64,000 nucleotides of DNA from Fischerella sp. PCC 9431. GTDB lineage: Bacteria; Cyanobacteriota; Cyanobacteriia; Cyanobacteriales; Nostocaceae. Below are positions 37,457-45,746 of this stretch, in pieces. The translations under genes were made by a program, and so were the position numbers. A model generated the notes under the pieces. That model worked only from the letters and a program-made list of their open reading frames with translations. It did no database searches and had not been told where the DNA came from. The stretch is taken from NCBI RefSeq assembly GCF_000447295.1, contig NZ_KE650771.1, forward strand, positions 939,151 to 1,003,150. The letters are read 5' to 3'. Numbering within the stretch: the stretch's first letter is position 1; each line of letters opens with the position of its first letter.

Positions 37457-37954
37457 ATGAATAATCCTACTAAAAAGATTTCACCTGCACTCTTTTCTTT
37501 AACATTAATTTGCTTTTTTTTACCTTTTATTACTCTTTCTTGCCGTCAAGAACCACTAGTAACTTTAAATGGAGTTGAAGTAGCAACTGGCAAAGAAATT
37601 CAATCACCAAGCATTTTTGGAGAACCAGCAAAAAAAGAAAAAATTCCTGGTGAACCTTTAGCTGCATTGGCTTTTCTTTCCGGGACTATTGGTTTAGGTA
37701 CTAGCTTTCTCAAAGCTAAAAAAAGCGCTGTGATTCCAGCAGGATGTGGAGCCGCAGGCTTTATTTTATTACTAATCGTTAAATCTAAAATTGATAATGA
37801 AATTCTTAAACAAGGGCAAGGTTTAATTCTTGTGAATTACAGTTTTGGATTTTGGTTAGCCTTTTTCCTTTTTATTTGTGCCACTTTGGTCAATATTTAC
37901 ATTGTTGTTCAAGAACAAGATGAAAATAAGTTGGATTCCACAGATATTAATTGA
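37457..37954 (+). CDS. Hypothetical membrane protein, 165 aa
   Basis: From ATG 37457 (MNNPTKKISPALFS): a hydrophobic N-terminus ending in ITLSC could be a lipobox or a first membrane span. Two or three further spans follow (ALAFLSGTIGLGTSF, GCGAAGFILLLIVKS, FWLAFFLFICATLVN). Between them a short polar segment contains VTLNGVEVATGKEI. No family recognised. The open frame reaches back to 37403, but the extra 18 residues look spurious. It sits next to the GTAGTGAGGACT palindrome. Confidence 0.6.
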   Translation: MNNPTKKISPALFSLTLICFFLPFITLSCRQEPLVTLNGVEVATGKEIQSPSIFGEPAKKEKIPGEPLAALAFLSGTIGLGTSFLKAKKSAVIPAGCGAAGFILLLIVKSKIDNEILKQGQGLILVNYSFGFWLAFFLFICATLVNIYIVVQEQDENKLDSTDIN

Positions 37955-38369
37955 TATGGGACTCCTATTTGATTTGTGATAATTGCAGAATTTAGATACC
38001 GCCTGAGAAGAAATTCTCAGGTCAATAGCACAAGTAAGTTAAAACGGACTCAAACACTTCACTAGTCAGATATATCTGACTTTGGCTATTTTTTGGCAGG
38101 ATAAAAAGCTGGTGCAAAAACTCAGAGAATTGATTCTGACGCGGTTGTGGGAACTGCGATCGCAACACGTTTGTCAGAATAATTACTTAGCTTTATCAAA
38201 AAACTGTAAATATAATATTAAATATAATCTCAAAAAAATATTGAATTCCGGAAAATCAACATTTGGTTTCACATGAGGTATTTGTTAGGATTTAAAAATA
38301 TCTTAATTTATGTATATCCGAATTAATTTTTACTCGGATAGACTTGATTTCTATCCTAAAGATTAAAAA
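37955..38369. other. Intergenic region, nothing firm
   Basis: 415 bases. A 64-codon frame (38082-38276) starts at TTG, contains one HIP1 site and reads LVQKLRELILTRLWELRSQ near its N-terminus. It might be a gene remnant or small protein but has no ribosome-binding site. AT-rich sequence follows up to the glycosyltransferase. Confidence 0.45.
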
Positions 38370-39530
38370 ATGCTAACTTTGCCCATGCAAGAAAACTTAG
38401 AATTAAACCAAAAAATAAATACACCTATTAATCATGTATTCGTATTTTTGGAAATTTTTTCCTGTGAAGGTGGAATTCAATCTTATGTGAAAGATATTTT
38501 TCAAGCCTATTTGAAATTAACTAAACCAATACATACAGATATATTTATATTACGTGATTCCCCTGATTGCACCAATCCTTTTATATCTGAACGCTGCCAA
38601 TTTCATTATTTTAAAACTTCGTCTCCCCGACTTGGACGAGTGAAAATGGCGATCGCATTATTCACTCATTTGATCCGTCAACGACCCCAGCGTGTTTTTT
38701 GTGGTCATATCAAGTTAACACCTTTAGTGGGGATGTTATGTCAATTTCTAGGAATTCCTTATACTGTGATCACCTATGGTAAAGAGGTTTGGGAACCGTT
38801 ACCAAAGTCCATGCAATTCAGTTTGCAAAAAGCAGCCCAGGTTTGGACAATTAGCCGCTACACTCGTGAAGTTGCTTGTCTAGCCAATCATCTTAATCCC
38901 GATCGCGTCAAAATTTTACCTTGTGCTGTGGATGGCGATCGCCTGACTCCTGGAAACAAACCAGCTAATTTAATCGAACGCTATGGTTTAGAAAAAGCTA
39001 AAGTATTAATGACCGTAGCGCGGTTGTGGTCTGGTGATATTTACAAAGGCGTGGATATCACAATTCAAGCACTACCACAAATCGCTCAAGTTTTCCCAGA
39101 AGTGAAATATTTAGTCATAGGTCGTGGTGATGATCAACCCCGTCTCGCCAAGCTAGCACAAGATTTGGGAGTTAGCGATCGCGTTGTATTTGCTGGATTT
39201 GTCCCCACAGAAGAATTAGTGGAACACTACCGTCTAGCTGATGCCTACATTATGCCTTCTCAAGAAGGATTTGGGATTGTCTATTTAGAAGCAATGGCCT
39301 GTGGTGTCCCCGTACTGTCTGGTGATGCCGATGGTTCCGCCGAGCCACTACAAGATGGTAAACTCGGATGGCGAGTCCCACACCGCGATCCTAATGCTGT
39401 AGCTGCGGCTTGTATAGAAATCCTTAAAGGCGAAGATCAACGATGTAATGGTGAGTGGTTGCGAGAAATGGCGATCGCAAATTTTGGAATTGAAGCGTTT
39501 CACAAGCGGTTAGAACAGGAATTATCTTAA
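38370..39530 (+). CDS. GT4-family glycosyltransferase
   Basis: 386 residues with a GT-B fold. N-terminal half begins FVFLEIFSCEGGIQSYVKD, the acceptor domain with a Gly-Gly loop. The C-terminal half has ARLWSGDIYKGVD, VIGRGDDQPRLAKLA and the donor-binding EGFGIVYLEAMACGVPVL (E-x7-E). It retains the nucleotide-sugar donor configuration and most likely builds a surface polysaccharide, glycolipid or heterocyst envelope sugar; acceptor and donor are unknown. ATG 38370 or ATG 38385 could be the start. A single gene, converging with the HAD hydrolase. Confidence 0.87.
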   Translation: MLTLPMQENLELNQKINTPINHVFVFLEIFSCEGGIQSYVKDIFQAYLKLTKPIHTDIFILRDSPDCTNPFISERCQFHYFKTSSPRLGRVKMAIALFTHLIRQRPQRVFCGHIKLTPLVGMLCQFLGIPYTVITYGKEVWEPLPKSMQFSLQKAAQVWTISRYTREVACLANHLNPDRVKILPCAVDGDRLTPGNKPANLIERYGLEKAKVLMTVARLWSGDIYKGVDITIQALPQIAQVFPEVKYLVIGRGDDQPRLAKLAQDLGVSDRVVFAGFVPTEELVEHYRLADAYIMPSQEGFGIVYLEAMACGVPVLSGDADGSAEPLQDGKLGWRVPHRDPNAVAAACIEILKGEDQRCNGEWLREMAIANFGIEAFHKRLEQELS

Positions 39531-39555
39531 TTTGTTGGTTGTTAACTACAAACAA

Positions 39556-40338
39556 CTAAACCCATTCCGAAAAATCTTGCCCAAATTGAGACAATGATAA
39601 TAACTGAATACGTGAATCATTTTGGGCTGTAGTTTTTTCTAAGGGAGTATTGTAACCCCAGTCTGCGAGGAAGAGTTTTACATCTTTCAGGTCTGTTTGC
39701 TGGTCTACTAACTGTAATGTTTTTAATCGATCTTCCACAAACCAGACTGTTTCTTGCGGTACTTTGTGTAGTTGAATTAATTCTCGTAAAATTTCATATT
39801 TGGGACGTTTTACTTCTTTTCCGAAAATATCTTCTGAGCCTAAATTTACTCCTTCTTTCTGTAATAATTGTTGGACAAAACGTCCCTCTTTTGTAGAGAT
39901 AATATATAGTTTACTGGTGCTGGCAATTGTCGATTTGAGTTTGTCAATTACACCTGGATAAAATCTATGCAAACTCAACCAACCTTCTAAATCATGAGCA
40001 ATCCATTCATCGCGTAATTTATCTAATTTGGTGCTGATTTCTTTAGCATTGAGATTGTGTTTCAGCAAAATTTTCTGGTTAATATTATGCCAATCTTGGA
40101 GAATTTCTTCTTCTGCAATTCCCTCTAACAAAGCTTTGACTAAAACAGGCATTTCCCAACCTGTTTCAATTACAGGTCTGAGTCGATAAAATTGAGAAGC
40201 CAAACCATCTGGTGGTGTTTCGTTAGCAGGGAACCAAACTTGGCAATAAGTACGCCATGCTACCTCAAAATATTCAATTAGTCCGTCGCAAATTACACCA
40301 TCAAAGTCTAAGGCGAGAATTGAGGGAATATTTGCCAT
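39556..40338 (-). CDS. HAD-superfamily hydrolase
   Basis: 260 residues. Motif I LDFDGVICDG (Asp nucleophile and Asp acid/base) at the N-terminus; motif II Ser/Thr in LYIISTKEG; motif III Lys near EVKRPKYEIL; motif IV WFVEDRLKTL. A helical cap lies between motifs I and II. Probably a cytoplasmic phosphatase on a small phosphoester; substrate unknown. Ends 25 bases from the convergent glycosyltransferase. Confidence 0.85.
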   Translation of the reverse strand: MANIPSILALDFDGVICDGLIEYFEVAWRTYCQVWFPANETPPDGLASQFYRLRPVIETGWEMPVLVKALLEGIAEEEILQDWHNINQKILLKHNLNAKEISTKLDKLRDEWIAHDLEGWLSLHRFYPGVIDKLKSTIASTSKLYIISTKEGRFVQQLLQKEGVNLGSEDIFGKEVKRPKYEILRELIQLHKVPQETVWFVEDRLKTLQLVDQQTDLKDVKLFLADWGYNTPLEKTTAQNDSRIQLLSLSQFGQDFSEWV

Positions 40339-40583
40339 TGTTTTTTTCGATTAAAACTGCTGTCGTCGGCTGAACGTCATCATCATGGTGCTGAACCATG
40401 TACTGTGTCAAGTTTAGTGTGACGAAGTGTTTTTCACTGTTCAGGATTTTACTTTTTCCTTTTGCGAGCAATTAAAAATTGATAGAATACTGGCGATCGC
40501 AACTTTTGGTGATACACTAGCTTGCTCATACTGAACGTTGTGTTACCTTAGTATTATTGGCAAAACTAAACTCTTGAAAAATT

Positions 40584-40600
40584 GAGAGGAAATCATTATC
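40584..40600 (+). promoter_or_regulatory. infC ribosome-binding site with non-canonical start (AUU/AUC)
   Basis: GAGAGGA at 40584-40590 is followed by ATC ATT ATC in the infC frame, with an in-frame TGA at 40583-40585 and no ATG, GTG or TTG until 40652. ATT at 40595 or ATC at 40598 is at normal ribosome-binding spacing. infC genes of other bacteria use AUU/AUC and are thereby autoregulated by IF-3. Confidence 0.75.
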
Positions 40601-41086
40601 GTAGTCCAAAAGCAACTCATTAACTCCCAAATCAAGTCACCTCAAGTCTTATTGATTGACCATGAAAATAACAATCGTGGTCTGACAGACACCCGTGAAG
40701 CTCTAGAGCTAGCCCAGAGTGTAGATCTTGACCTAGTTGTAGTCTCCCAAGACAAAGATACTCCAGTGGCGAAGATTCTCAACTATGGTAAGCTTCAGTA
40801 TCAAAAGAAAAAGCGCCAGACTCAGAGTGCTAGACCCACGGTCAAGGAAGTACGATTCCGTCCAAATGTGGGTGCAGCTGATTACAATTTACGTATTAAT
40901 CAAGCAACTCAGTGGTTAAGTAAAGGCGATTCTGTCAAGTTTGCGATTCGCTTACGAGGTCGAGAACACCAATATCGTGATCAAGCAGGAAAATTACTAG
41001 ACCGGATTGTCGATGATCTCAATTCAGTGGGTAAGGTTCAGTCGCTTGATAAACGCTCACTGATTCTTCAAGTCATTCCTGCTTAA
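40595..41086 (+). CDS. infC: Translation initiation factor IF-3
   Basis: About 163 residues. The N-domain continues through REALELAQSVDLDLVVVSQ and VAKILNYGKLQYQ; the linker is basic (KKKRQTQ); the C-domain has KEVRFRPNVGAADYNLR and VKFAIRLRGREHQY. IF-3 binds the 30S subunit and checks start codons. A conventional reading would start at TTG 40652 and cut the conserved segment QLINSQIKSPQV; I extend to ATT 40595 (see the ribosome-binding entry). No rpmI or rplT follows, unlike many bacteria. A large hairpin downstream likely ends the transcript. Confidence 0.92.
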   Translation: MIVVQKQLINSQIKSPQVLLIDHENNNRGLTDTREALELAQSVDLDLVVVSQDKDTPVAKILNYGKLQYQKKKRQTQSARPTVKEVRFRPNVGAADYNLRINQATQWLSKGDSVKFAIRLRGREHQYRDQAGKLLDRIVDDLNSVGKVQSLDKRSLILQVIPA

Positions 41087-41116
41087 ATTAATCTTTTACT
41101 AATCTTCTAAAAATAT

Positions 41117-41147
41117 CCCTCAATGAAGAAATTTAACTAAATGAGGG
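41117..41147 (+). terminator. Hairpin downstream of infC
   Basis: CCCTCA (41117-41122) pairs with TGAGGG (41142-41147), followed by TTTAATAAATT. Short stem, so a weak intrinsic-terminator candidate for infC. Confidence 0.45.
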
Positions 41148-41159
41148 TTTAATAAATTG

Positions 41160-41222
41160 AACGGGCGAGAACTCATTTTACTAAGCAAAAATTGTTTTGC
41201 TGGAATGGGTTTATCGTCCGTT
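41160..41222. repeat. Long imperfect palindrome downstream of infC
   Basis: AACGGGCGA pairs with TCGTCCGTT (one mismatch), and the inner AGCAAAA pairs with TTTTGCT around ATTG, with partly complementary sequence between. It forms a hairpin of about 60 bases between convergent infC and the membrane protein gene. Confidence 0.65.
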
Positions 41223-41256
41223 ATCATTTAGCCTACCAAATTCCACTCTACTGTCT

Positions 41257-41985
41257 TTAAGAGAGTTGTAAATTGAATCCAGATTTCTCTGTTCTTGGGT
41301 TTGAAATATTCCATAGAGCAAACATATACTGTGTTCGCTGTTCAGTTAATAACATACACCAAGCCATAATTAATTCAGAACCACTCGCAAAGACAGTACC
41401 AACTATATCGGTGGGTATAGCATTACCAACAAGAGAAACTAAAGCACCAACAAATAACCAAGACCATTGCAATCTCCGCCAAATACCAATACCAATAATC
41501 ATCACAAACAGGTTAACGAAAATAGTGATCATTGGTGGTTTACTAGGTGGAGCAACAACATAACGCAACATACCAGCAAAAGTTTCAGGAACTAATTGTA
41601 TACCTATAAATTGAGTAGTGACATCGTATATTCCTAATGCGATCGCTAGTATCCAACCAAAAATTCGGATAAACTCACTATCAGCCCAATTTGCTCCAGC
41701 ACGATGAGCAAGTTCAACTACAACAACAATAAATAAGGGAACGACTATGTAATGGGAGAGGAAACGCAGCATGTTTAATGATTTGAGTAATTCTCCTTCA
41801 CCAATTAAGCTTCCCATGAGCAGAACTAAATTGTCATAGGTGCTAAATAATAACAACAAAGGTAAGACAATCATTGCTATACTATTTGACTTACGCCAAG
41901 TCTGAATTGACTGATTTAGCAATAGCAATTCGACAATAATATAGCCAAGATGAAAAAGTGGATAAATTACTGGCAAAATATCCAT
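41257..41985 (-). CDS. Multi-span membrane protein of unknown family (second of a pair)
   Basis: About 242 residues with roughly seven hydrophobic spans (LYPL-FHLGYIIVELLLL, SIAMIVLPLLLLF, YIVVPLFIVVVVEL, IFGWILAIALGIY, FVNLFVMIIGIGI, WLFVGALVSLVGNAI and others). Polar residues recur inside spans (HLGY, SHYIV, LAHRAG). No family recognised. ATG 41985 (MDILPV) is preferred over an in-frame TTG at 42015. It lies 54 bases downstream of another unknown membrane protein on the same strand, and the two likely form an operon. Confidence 0.6.
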   Translation of the reverse strand: MDILPVIYPLFHLGYIIVELLLLNQSIQTWRKSNSIAMIVLPLLLLFSTYDNLVLLMGSLIGEGELLKSLNMLRFLSHYIVVPLFIVVVVELAHRAGANWADSEFIRIFGWILAIALGIYDVTTQFIGIQLVPETFAGMLRYVVAPPSKPPMITIFVNLFVMIIGIGIWRRLQWSWLFVGALVSLVGNAIPTDIVGTVFASGSELIMAWCMLLTEQRTQYMFALWNISNPRTEKSGFNLQLS

Positions 41986-42039
41986 AATTATTTTTGTTTT
42001 CCAAATGTATTTCAATAATTTATATGAGAAATTTAGTGA

Positions 42040-42891
42040 TTATTGACTTATCAATAAGGTGTCGGCTTTTTTAGATTGCTGAACTGATTTAGATTGGCGT
42101 TGGGGATTAATGTATACTAAATAGGTAAAAATAATAATTCCCATTTCTGTACCCGCTAAATCGTGCAAAATATGGAAAAGCGGATTGAGAACAGGATTAG
42201 ATTGGTGTTGAGCTAAAAGGAATACAAAGAATAAGTTGACACCAACAGAAAAAATAGGTACAAAGATAATTCGCCAATCTTGCAGAACGTTGTAAGCTCG
42301 ATATGTCAAGAATCCAAAGACAATTGTCAGAGCAATATAAATGGGAATCTTCAAAGCAGAAATATCTAAACTTGCTCCGAGAGGATACAAAATTGAGATG
42401 GTAATTAAGCTGCCTACAAATAATAAGTCAACCCAATGATTACGAGCAAAAGCATCTGCCCACAACGCAAAAGATGAAATTAAAAAAGCATAAAATAGGA
42501 AATTTAAGAAAGTAAAATCATTTTGGTAAAACCAATTTTGCTGAATATGCCAACCAATTTCAAAGGCAATAGCAACCATTTGAAATGGTAATCCTAAATA
42601 AAGAGCAAAAGGAGAACTTAAACCCTTAGATACTAAATAATCGGCTCGTTCATAAAATACTTTCATGCTGATTGGAACAATGGCAAAGGGAAGCAAATGA
42701 GTAATAATTAGGGCAATTTTCCAGCCCCAAGAAATTCCTCCCATTTCGGAAGACTGCCAAAATGTATAGCCAAAACCCGATAAAGTAACTAAAAAATAAA
42801 GAGCAGCAATTATAAAACCTGCTCCAAAAATCGTCTTTTTAATGGCTTTACCATTTAATTCATTAATTTGGTTAGATTGTGGAATCTGCAT
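42040..42891 (-). CDS. Multi-span membrane protein of unknown family (first of a pair)
   Basis: 283 residues with about seven to eight spans. Polar or histidine-bearing positions within or near spans (IITHLLPFAIV, EIGWHIQQNWF, LFHILHDLAGTEMG) hint at a functional site, but no family motif is evident. N-terminus MQIPQSNQINEL is cytoplasmic-looking. It is followed on the same strand by a second unknown membrane protein. Function unknown; a paired transporter or enzyme complex is one possibility. Confidence 0.6.
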   Translation of the reverse strand: MQIPQSNQINELNGKAIKKTIFGAGFIIAALYFLVTLSGFGYTFWQSSEMGGISWGWKIALIITHLLPFAIVPISMKVFYERADYLVSKGLSSPFALYLGLPFQMVAIAFEIGWHIQQNWFYQNDFTFLNFLFYAFLISSFALWADAFARNHWVDLLFVGSLITISILYPLGASLDISALKIPIYIALTIVFGFLTYRAYNVLQDWRIIFVPIFSVGVNLFFVFLLAQHQSNPVLNPLFHILHDLAGTEMGIIIFTYLVYINPQRQSKSVQQSKKADTLLISQ

Positions 42892-43141
42892 TGATCAATT
42901 ACCCTGAAATTAAATCTTTGTCATCTTCTTGCAGAAGTTGGGTAAAGGGTTAAACGGATTGAACAATCCTTTAACTTTTTCCCCATTCCTGCACTCATGT
43001 AATTTTGCAATTAGTCTAAGCAATAAACTTAGATACCAACGCAATGAAGTTGATTCCAGATTCTGTCTTCAGTTTTTTGATTAAATCTAAATTAATCCCC
43101 GATCCCCAATCTCTATTTTTAAGCCAGCCTAATAATTTTTT

Positions 43142-44260
43142 TCAGGTACGTTGATATCTCATTCCTGGTAGTTGTGAAACTAAACCCATTAATTCCAACT
43201 GTAACAACGCACTAGAAACAGCACTCGCAGCCATCCCTGTTTGTTGGATAATCATATCAAGGGGTAAAGATTCCGAGGAAATTACATTCATTACTTGTTG
43301 CAGTTCTGATGGCAAATCAGGCAAGATTAATTGTTGTGGTTCTGGGGAAGTTAGAGAAGAATCTAGTTTTGGTATTGCTCCCAGCATTTTTAATAACTCA
43401 TCTAATTCTTTTAAAATGGGAGCAGCACCTTGACTGAGTAATTTTAAGCATCCTTGAGATGGGTAATCATCGACTCTACCCGGTAAAACATAAACATCTC
43501 TACCAAATTCGTTCGCATAATTAGCAGTAATTAAAGCACCAGATTTTAAAGGCGCTTCCATCACCAAGACAGCGCGACTCAACCCAGCAATAATTCGATT
43601 GCGACGGGGAAATTGAGTGCGATCAGGTGGGGTTTTGGCTGGGTACTCACTTAAAACTAACCCTGCATTTAAAATTTGTTTGTAAAGTTGCTGATTCTTT
43701 GCTGGATAGATAACATCTACACCAGTACCTAAAACTGCTATGGTGCGTCCTCCAGCTTTTAAAGCTGCGGTGTGACTTTCTGTATCAATTCCCTCTGCTA
43801 AACCAGAAACAACTGTAAAACCGTTTTTAGCTAAAGCTGTACTAATTTGACGAGTCCAACGGATACCATATTCTGAAGGTTGGCGCGTACCAACGATCGC
43901 AACTAATGGAGTTTCGCCTAAATTTTCTAAAAGTTCGACTTCACCACGAAAATATAGCAATGGCGGTGGACTGGGAATTTCTTTAAGTAAGCGGGGATAT
44001 TCTGGATCTGCTGGTGTCCAAAAATTCGGGTTTTGTTCTTGATGCTGGGTGAGTAATTGTTCAGGATGAAGATGCGATCGCTGTTTCACCACTTTTTGCA
44101 ATGTCTGAAAACCAAAACCTTCCACCGCTTGTAACTGTGCCGGACTAGCTTCCCAAGCTGCCTGGAGTGTGCCAAAATGCTGTTGTAATCGTTGCAGTAA
44201 TACCGGGCCAATCCCTGATATTTGTGACCAAGCTAGCCAATACGCACTTTCAACCGCCAA
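43142..44260 (-). CDS. dprA: DNA-processing protein DprA
   Basis: 372 residues. N-terminal helix-hairpin-helix region (GIGPVLLQRLQQHFG); Rossmann-like core VAIVGTRQPSEYG, VSGLAEGIDTESH, TVAVLGTGVDVIYP-like block, FPRRNRIIAGLSRAVLV, GSQGCLKLLSQG-type end; C-terminal winged-helix-like domain (DMIIQQTGMAASAVSSALLQLELMG begins near residue 330). It loads RecA on incoming single-stranded DNA in natural transformation. The start is TTG 44260: a TGA stands two codons upstream, and GAGGA seven bases before supports it. Ends 250 bases from the membrane pair. Confidence 0.94.
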   Translation of the reverse strand: MAVESAYWLAWSQISGIGPVLLQRLQQHFGTLQAAWEASPAQLQAVEGFGFQTLQKVVKQRSHLHPEQLLTQHQEQNPNFWTPADPEYPRLLKEIPSPPPLLYFRGEVELLENLGETPLVAIVGTRQPSEYGIRWTRQISTALAKNGFTVVSGLAEGIDTESHTAALKAGGRTIAVLGTGVDVIYPAKNQQLYKQILNAGLVLSEYPAKTPPDRTQFPRRNRIIAGLSRAVLVMEAPLKSGALITANYANEFGRDVYVLPGRVDDYPSQGCLKLLSQGAAPILKELDELLKMLGAIPKLDSSLTSPEPQQLILPDLPSELQQVMNVISSESLPLDMIIQQTGMAASAVSSALLQLELMGLVSQLPGMRYQRT

Positions 44261-44333
44261 TTCTCAATCCTCATTGAGTATAAGTCAAGGTTACTCGCGT
44301 TAATTGTCATTTGTCATTACAGTGAACAAATGA

Positions 44334-45425
44334 CTATTGACCAATCACTAAACAATCATTTTCTTTCCACCACGCATAGATGGGAATATCAGGATTTGGT
44401 AAACTACCAAAAGTGTTAGGTTGCATGACGGTGATACACACACCTTTTTTTAATTCAACAACATAATTAACGTGAGTTCCTAAATACATAACGTTCACTA
44501 ATCGCCCTTCAAAACAATTAGCTTGAACGCTGGGTTGATAAAGTGAAAGCTGAATTTTTTCGGGACGCACACTTACTACTACCGCTTGTAATGATTCAGC
44601 AGGTGTATCAACAAAACGAGAGACTGTTATTTTCAATCCTGTTTTTGTTACTACTTCTACAGTGGATGTATTTACTTCTGTAATTTTACCTGCAAATAAA
44701 TTTGTATCACCAATAAAATCTGCAACGAATGCTGTGCGGGGATTTTCGTAAATTTCGTTGGGTGTACCAATTTGCTCTATTTTGCCATGATTCATTACGG
44801 CAATGCGATCGCTCAAGGATAGGGCTTCTTCTTGGTCATGTGTCACCATAATAAAGGTCAAGCCTAGTTCTTTGTGTAAATTCGATAGTTCCACCTGCAT
44901 TTGTTTACGCAGTTTCAAATCTAACGCCCCTAATGGTTCATCCAATAACAACACAGCTGGACGGTTGACTAATGCTCTTGCTAATGCTACACGTTGTTGT
45001 TGACCACCAGAAAGTTGACTCGGAAAGCGTGATCGTAAGCCTTCCATTTTTACTAGTATTAAAGCTTCTTTTACTCTTGTTTCGATTTCGGCTTTACGTA
45101 TTTTTTTTAACCGCAATCCAAAGGCTATGTTATCCCAAACATTCAAATGGTTAAACAAAGCGTAGCTTTGAAATACAGTATTAACTGGTCGGCGATAGGG
45201 AGGAACATTAGTCATAGACTGACCCTGGATCAGAACTTTACCAGCATCAGCTCTTTCAAATCCTGCTATTAAACGTAGCGTAGTTGTCTTACCACAACCA
45301 GATGGGCCGAGAATACTAAAGAATTCCCCCTGTCTAACATCCAAGTCTATTCCATGCACTGCTGGCTCTTGGTTAAAAAACTTAAAGACGTTACGCAGTT
45401 CAACATCAAGGGACTCAAAAGCCAT
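44334..45425 (-). CDS. PotA-like ABC transporter ATPase (polyamine/iron/sulfate class), orphan
   Basis: 363 residues. Walker [11 protein letters not shown]-loop VFQSYALF; signature [15 protein letters not shown]; Walker [13 protein letters not shown]-switch VTHDQEEAL; then a C-terminal TOBE regulatory domain of about 110 residues ([25 protein letters not shown]). Closest in type to spermidine/putrescine importers, though related importers differ little. No permease or binding protein is nearby. The start is ATG 45425, because AGAGGA lies six bases upstream; the frame continues to 45692 through repeat-derived sequence that is not protein-like. Confidence 0.88.
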   Translation of the reverse strand: MAFESLDVELRNVFKFFNQEPAVHGIDLDVRQGEFFSILGPSGCGKTTTLRLIAGFERADAGKVLIQGQSMTNVPPYRRPVNTVFQSYALFNHLNVWDNIAFGLRLKKIRKAEIETRVKEALILVKMEGLRSRFPSQLSGGQQQRVALARALVNRPAVLLLDEPLGALDLKLRKQMQVELSNLHKELGLTFIMVTHDQEEALSLSDRIAVMNHGKIEQIGTPNEIYENPRTAFVADFIGDTNLFAGKITEVNTSTVEVVTKTGLKITVSRFVDTPAESLQAVVVSVRPEKIQLSLYQPSVQANCFEGRLVNVMYLGTHVNYVVELKKGVCITVMQPNTFGSLPNPDIPIYAWWKENDCLVIGQ

Positions 45426-45479
45426 TTTTTCCTCTTGGTTGTGCGTCACACTATAGGCCATTGTTATTATTTGGGATTT

Positions 45480-45575
45480 TTGTATTGGAGACAAGGGGGA
45501 CAAGGGAGCAGGGTGCAGGGAGCAGGGAGAGGAGGAGAATAACCAATGCCCAATGCCCGATGCCCAATCTCTCAA
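45480..45575. repeat. Composite short repeat upstream of the PotA-like gene
   Basis: GGAGACAAGGGGGACAAGG, then GGGAGCAGGGTGCAGGGAGCAGGGAG, then GAGGAGAATAACCAATGCCC and GCCCGATGCCC units: the same order as at 28.0-28.17 kb. Situated between divergent genes. Confidence 0.8.
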
Positions 45576-45746
45576 AGAATAAATTAGTTGACTGGTGGAA
45601 GTAAATATTACATTTGTGTTAATTGTAGCTGGCAAAAAAAAGTCTATAAGAGATATACTTTTTAGATTGTTTGCCACTAAATCCCTGCTCACAGGTGAGT
45701 ATTATTATATACAAATAATCATTATCTTGGAATTGATTGTTGTTTT

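Noticed and set aside
38082-38276. 64-codon small gene before the glycosyltransferase
   Set aside because: TTG start, no ribosome-binding site and no recognised family; noted only as a possible remnant.
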